Shown here: one piece after another, positions 62,373 to 64,000 of the stretch
Layout of the letters: every line of letters starts with the position of its first letter
Numbering within the stretch: the stretch's first letter is position 1
Assembly: GCF_014874095.1 (NCBI RefSeq)
Contig: NZ_JADBEB010000001.1
Location: 5,518,001-5,582,000 of the forward strand
Direction of reading: 5' to 3'
Source of the DNA: Plantactinospora soyae
GTDB lineage: Bacteria > Actinomycetota > Actinomycetes > Mycobacteriales > Micromonosporaceae
Length of the DNA stretch: 64,000 nucleotides
The notes under the pieces: generated by a model
Databases searched by the model: none
What the model was told of the DNA's origin: nothing
The model's input: only the letters and a program-made list of their open reading frames with translations
Position numbers and translations under genes: made by a program

Positions 62373-63920
62373 TCATTCCGAGACGAGACTGGTGCTGTCG
62401 GAGTACTGGGACAGCCGGAAGATCACGAACTCGGCCGGCTTCACCGGGCAGACCCCGACCTCGCAGACCACCCGGCCGCGGTCGACGGACTCCGGCGGGT
62501 TGGTCTCCCGGTCGCACTTGACGTAGAAGGCCTCGGCGGCGGTGCTGCCGAACAGCGCCCCGCCGCGCCACTCCTCGGTGAGGAACGCGGCGATGTTGCG
62601 CCGGATCGTGCCCCAGAGCCGTTCGTCGTTCGGCTCGAAGACCGACCACTGGGTGCCGAGCAGGATCGACTCCTCGATGTAGTTGAACAGCCGGCGGACG
62701 TTGATGTAACGCCACGAGGGGTCCGATGAGAGGGTCCTGGCCCCCCACACCCGGATCCCCCGGCCAGGGAAGGTGCGGATGCAGTTCACCCCGACCGGGT
62801 TGAGTAGGTCCTGCTCGCCCTTTGTCACGCTGTTCTGCACCTCGATCACGCCCCGGAGTACGTCGTTCGCCGGTGCCTTGTGGACACCGCGTTCGGTGTC
62901 GGTACGCGACCACAGCCCGGCGACGTGTCCGCTGGGCGGCATGAACCGGTGCTGCCCGCTCGCCGGGTCGAAGACCCTGATCCAGGGGTAGTAGAGGGCG
63001 GCGAACCGGGAGTCGTACCCCGTCGCGTCCTGCCGCCAGCTCAGTACCTGCCGGGCGGTCAGCTCCGGCGGCGGGTCGAGGATCGCCATCCGGTCCGCCA
63101 TCTGCTCGCAGTGCGAGATGACCGCCAGTTGGACCGCCTTGACGTCGTCGAGGCCGAGCCGCCCCTGCTGGTACGCGCTCATCAGATCGGGCACCGCGAC
63201 CATGGTGATCTCGTCGATCGCCTCCAGGCCGCCGAAGCCGGTCCGGGCGTCCGCGTCCCCGACGTAGTCGTCGGCGGAGATCCGGGCGGGCAGGCCGGCG
63301 GGGTCGGCCGGCACCGGCGGTACGCTCACCGACTGCTTCGGCGGACGGGCCAGCGCGTTCGCCGACGCCGCCTCCTCGACCGAGATCAGCTTCGACCGCT
63401 CGCGCACCTGGTTGACCACGTACGCCTTGGTGTTCCGCTTCGCGGAGACCTCGAACGTCTCCCGTTCCACGCCGTCCTGCCGGACCACCAGCCGGAACCG
63501 GTCCTCCGGTACGGCCTCGCCCGGCACGTCGGCCACCTCCACGGTGATCTCACCGGCGTCGCCGGAGCCGGGCAGCGCCATGACGGTGTAGGTGCCGAGC
63601 GGTACCGGTGGCCCGGTGACGGCCCGATCCGCCGTGTTCCCGCCGGCCGGCGCCGCCGGGGCACCGACCCGGACGACGTAGCAGACGCCGCCGCCGTTGG
63701 CGAAGTAGCCGTACACCGCCTGGGCCAGGTAGGCGTCCTCGACCATCTCCCCGAACGTCTGGACGAACTGGCTCCAGTTGGTCACCAGGCTCGGGGTGTT
63801 GAACGGTCCCCTTGCGGCGAAGCCCACGAAGGCGGCGACGGCGGTGCCCACCCCCTCGATCGGGCGTGAGCCGCTCGGCACCTCCTCGACATACACGCCG
63901 GGTGACAGGTACGACGGCAT
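62373..63920 (-). CDS. eCIS contractile sheath protein
   Basis: The 515-residue product starts with PSYLSPGVYVEEVPSGSRPI, the universal contractile sheath start. TAVAAFVGFAARGPFNTP and SQFVQTFGEMVEDAYLAQAV follow. Its C-terminal half has the conserved core (GVNCIRTFPGRGIRVWGART, SSDPSWRYINVRRLFNYIEE) and ends in the strand that links neighbouring subunits (EFVIFRLSQYSDSTSLVSE). A surface domain is inserted at about residues 110-230. Contraction drives the tube into the target. The ATG at 63920 has GAGGGAG about eight bases before it. It is the first operon gene visible; more genes may precede it beyond the edge. Confidence 0.95.
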   Translation of the reverse strand: MPSYLSPGVYVEEVPSGSRPIEGVGTAVAAFVGFAARGPFNTPSLVTNWSQFVQTFGEMVEDAYLAQAVYGYFANGGGVCYVVRVGAPAAPAGGNTADRAVTGPPVPLGTYTVMALPGSGDAGEITVEVADVPGEAVPEDRFRLVVRQDGVERETFEVSAKRNTKAYVVNQVRERSKLISVEEAASANALARPPKQSVSVPPVPADPAGLPARISADDYVGDADARTGFGGLEAIDEITMVAVPDLMSAYQQGRLGLDDVKAVQLAVISHCEQMADRMAILDPPPELTARQVLSWRQDATGYDSRFAALYYPWIRVFDPASGQHRFMPPSGHVAGLWSRTDTERGVHKAPANDVLRGVIEVQNSVTKGEQDLLNPVGVNCIRTFPGRGIRVWGARTLSSDPSWRYINVRRLFNYIEESILLGTQWSVFEPNDERLWGTIRRNIAAFLTEEWRGGALFGSTAAEAFYVKCDRETNPPESVDRGRVVCEVGVCPVKPAEFVIFRLSQYSDSTSLVSE

Positions 63921-64000
63921 AACAGACTCCCTCGGGCGCAACGGCGATCCGTGGGGAGAAGTCTGGGCCGAAGCCGGGCCGGCAGACATGACCCGACGGG

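Noticed and set aside
1-64000. tRNA, rRNA and riboswitch genes
   Set aside because: I saw no tRNA cloverleaf, rRNA stretch or known riboswitch core on either strand; a dedicated covariance-model scan would be decisive.

Overview
This window is chromosomal DNA of a high-GC Gram-positive actinomycete. The evidence is the G/C-rich third codon positions, frequent GTG and TTG starts, many LuxR/LAL and SARP-type regulators, Tat/Sec-exported hydrolases, a GPP34-family protein and a degenerate actinobacterial type I-E CRISPR remnant. The general gene style resembles Micromonosporaceae, but that placement is inference.

Left part (1-28.4 kb): an accessory, partly decaying region. Intact genes include a secreted tripeptidyl-aminopeptidase-like hydrolase, a MerR regulator, a second alpha/beta hydrolase, a LAL-type LuxR regulator, a GPP34 protein, a SnoaL-like protein, a cupin, two small secreted proteins, a membrane-anchored SARP-like regulator, a secreted CHAP/FG-GAP protein, a three-gene overlapping two-component operon with a kinase-like middle protein, a secreted PQQ-type sugar dehydrogenase, an ABC permease, a zinc-free alcohol-dehydrogenase-like oxidoreductase and a DUF808 membrane protein. 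Between them lie at least nine gene remnants: an aldo/keto reductase with an internal deletion, a response-regulator fragment, an NmrA-like fragment, the tail of an M20 peptidase, half an ABC ATPase, a frameshifted OmpR-type regulator, an IS630-type transposase tail, a phosphopantetheinyl transferase head and a short hydrolase scrap. A two-repeat, one-spacer type I-E CRISPR relic lies at 10.9-11.0 kb.

Middle part (29.1-45.0 kb): one giant gene encodes a 4,622-residue protein built on the Tc-toxin A-subunit plan. It has the VRP1-like N-terminus, the ABC-toxin/neuraminidase-like region, the pore-domain coiled coil and the TcB-binding C-terminus. About 30 hemopexin-type repeats are inserted in two blocks. 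It is followed by a gene for a proline-rich protein with a C-terminal HEAGH zinc-metalloprotease motif. A secreted GH43 arabinanase with its own LacI-type operator, a second LAL regulator and a small SARP-type regulator come next.

Right part (50.7-63.9 kb): a leftward operon of an extracellular contractile injection system (eCIS; Afp/PVC/MAC-like phage-tail machine). In transcription order it encodes sheath, tube, a tail-assembly-like protein, a 52-residue DUF6760 protein, a 948-residue proline-rich protein, a second tube-like protein, a LysM baseplate protein, a VgrG/gp5-type spike, a PAAR tip, gp25, a gpJ-like baseplate protein, a gpI-like tail protein and a zinc-ribbon membrane protein with a discoidin-like C-terminus. 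The AAA+ ATPase, tape measure, tail terminator and fibre genes expected in such loci are not in the window and may lie beyond the right edge. The key inference is that the Tc-like/hemopexin giant and the metalloprotease are functionally linked to the neighbouring injection system as targeting factor, partner toxin or cargo. The sequence shows their neighbourhood, not the link itself.
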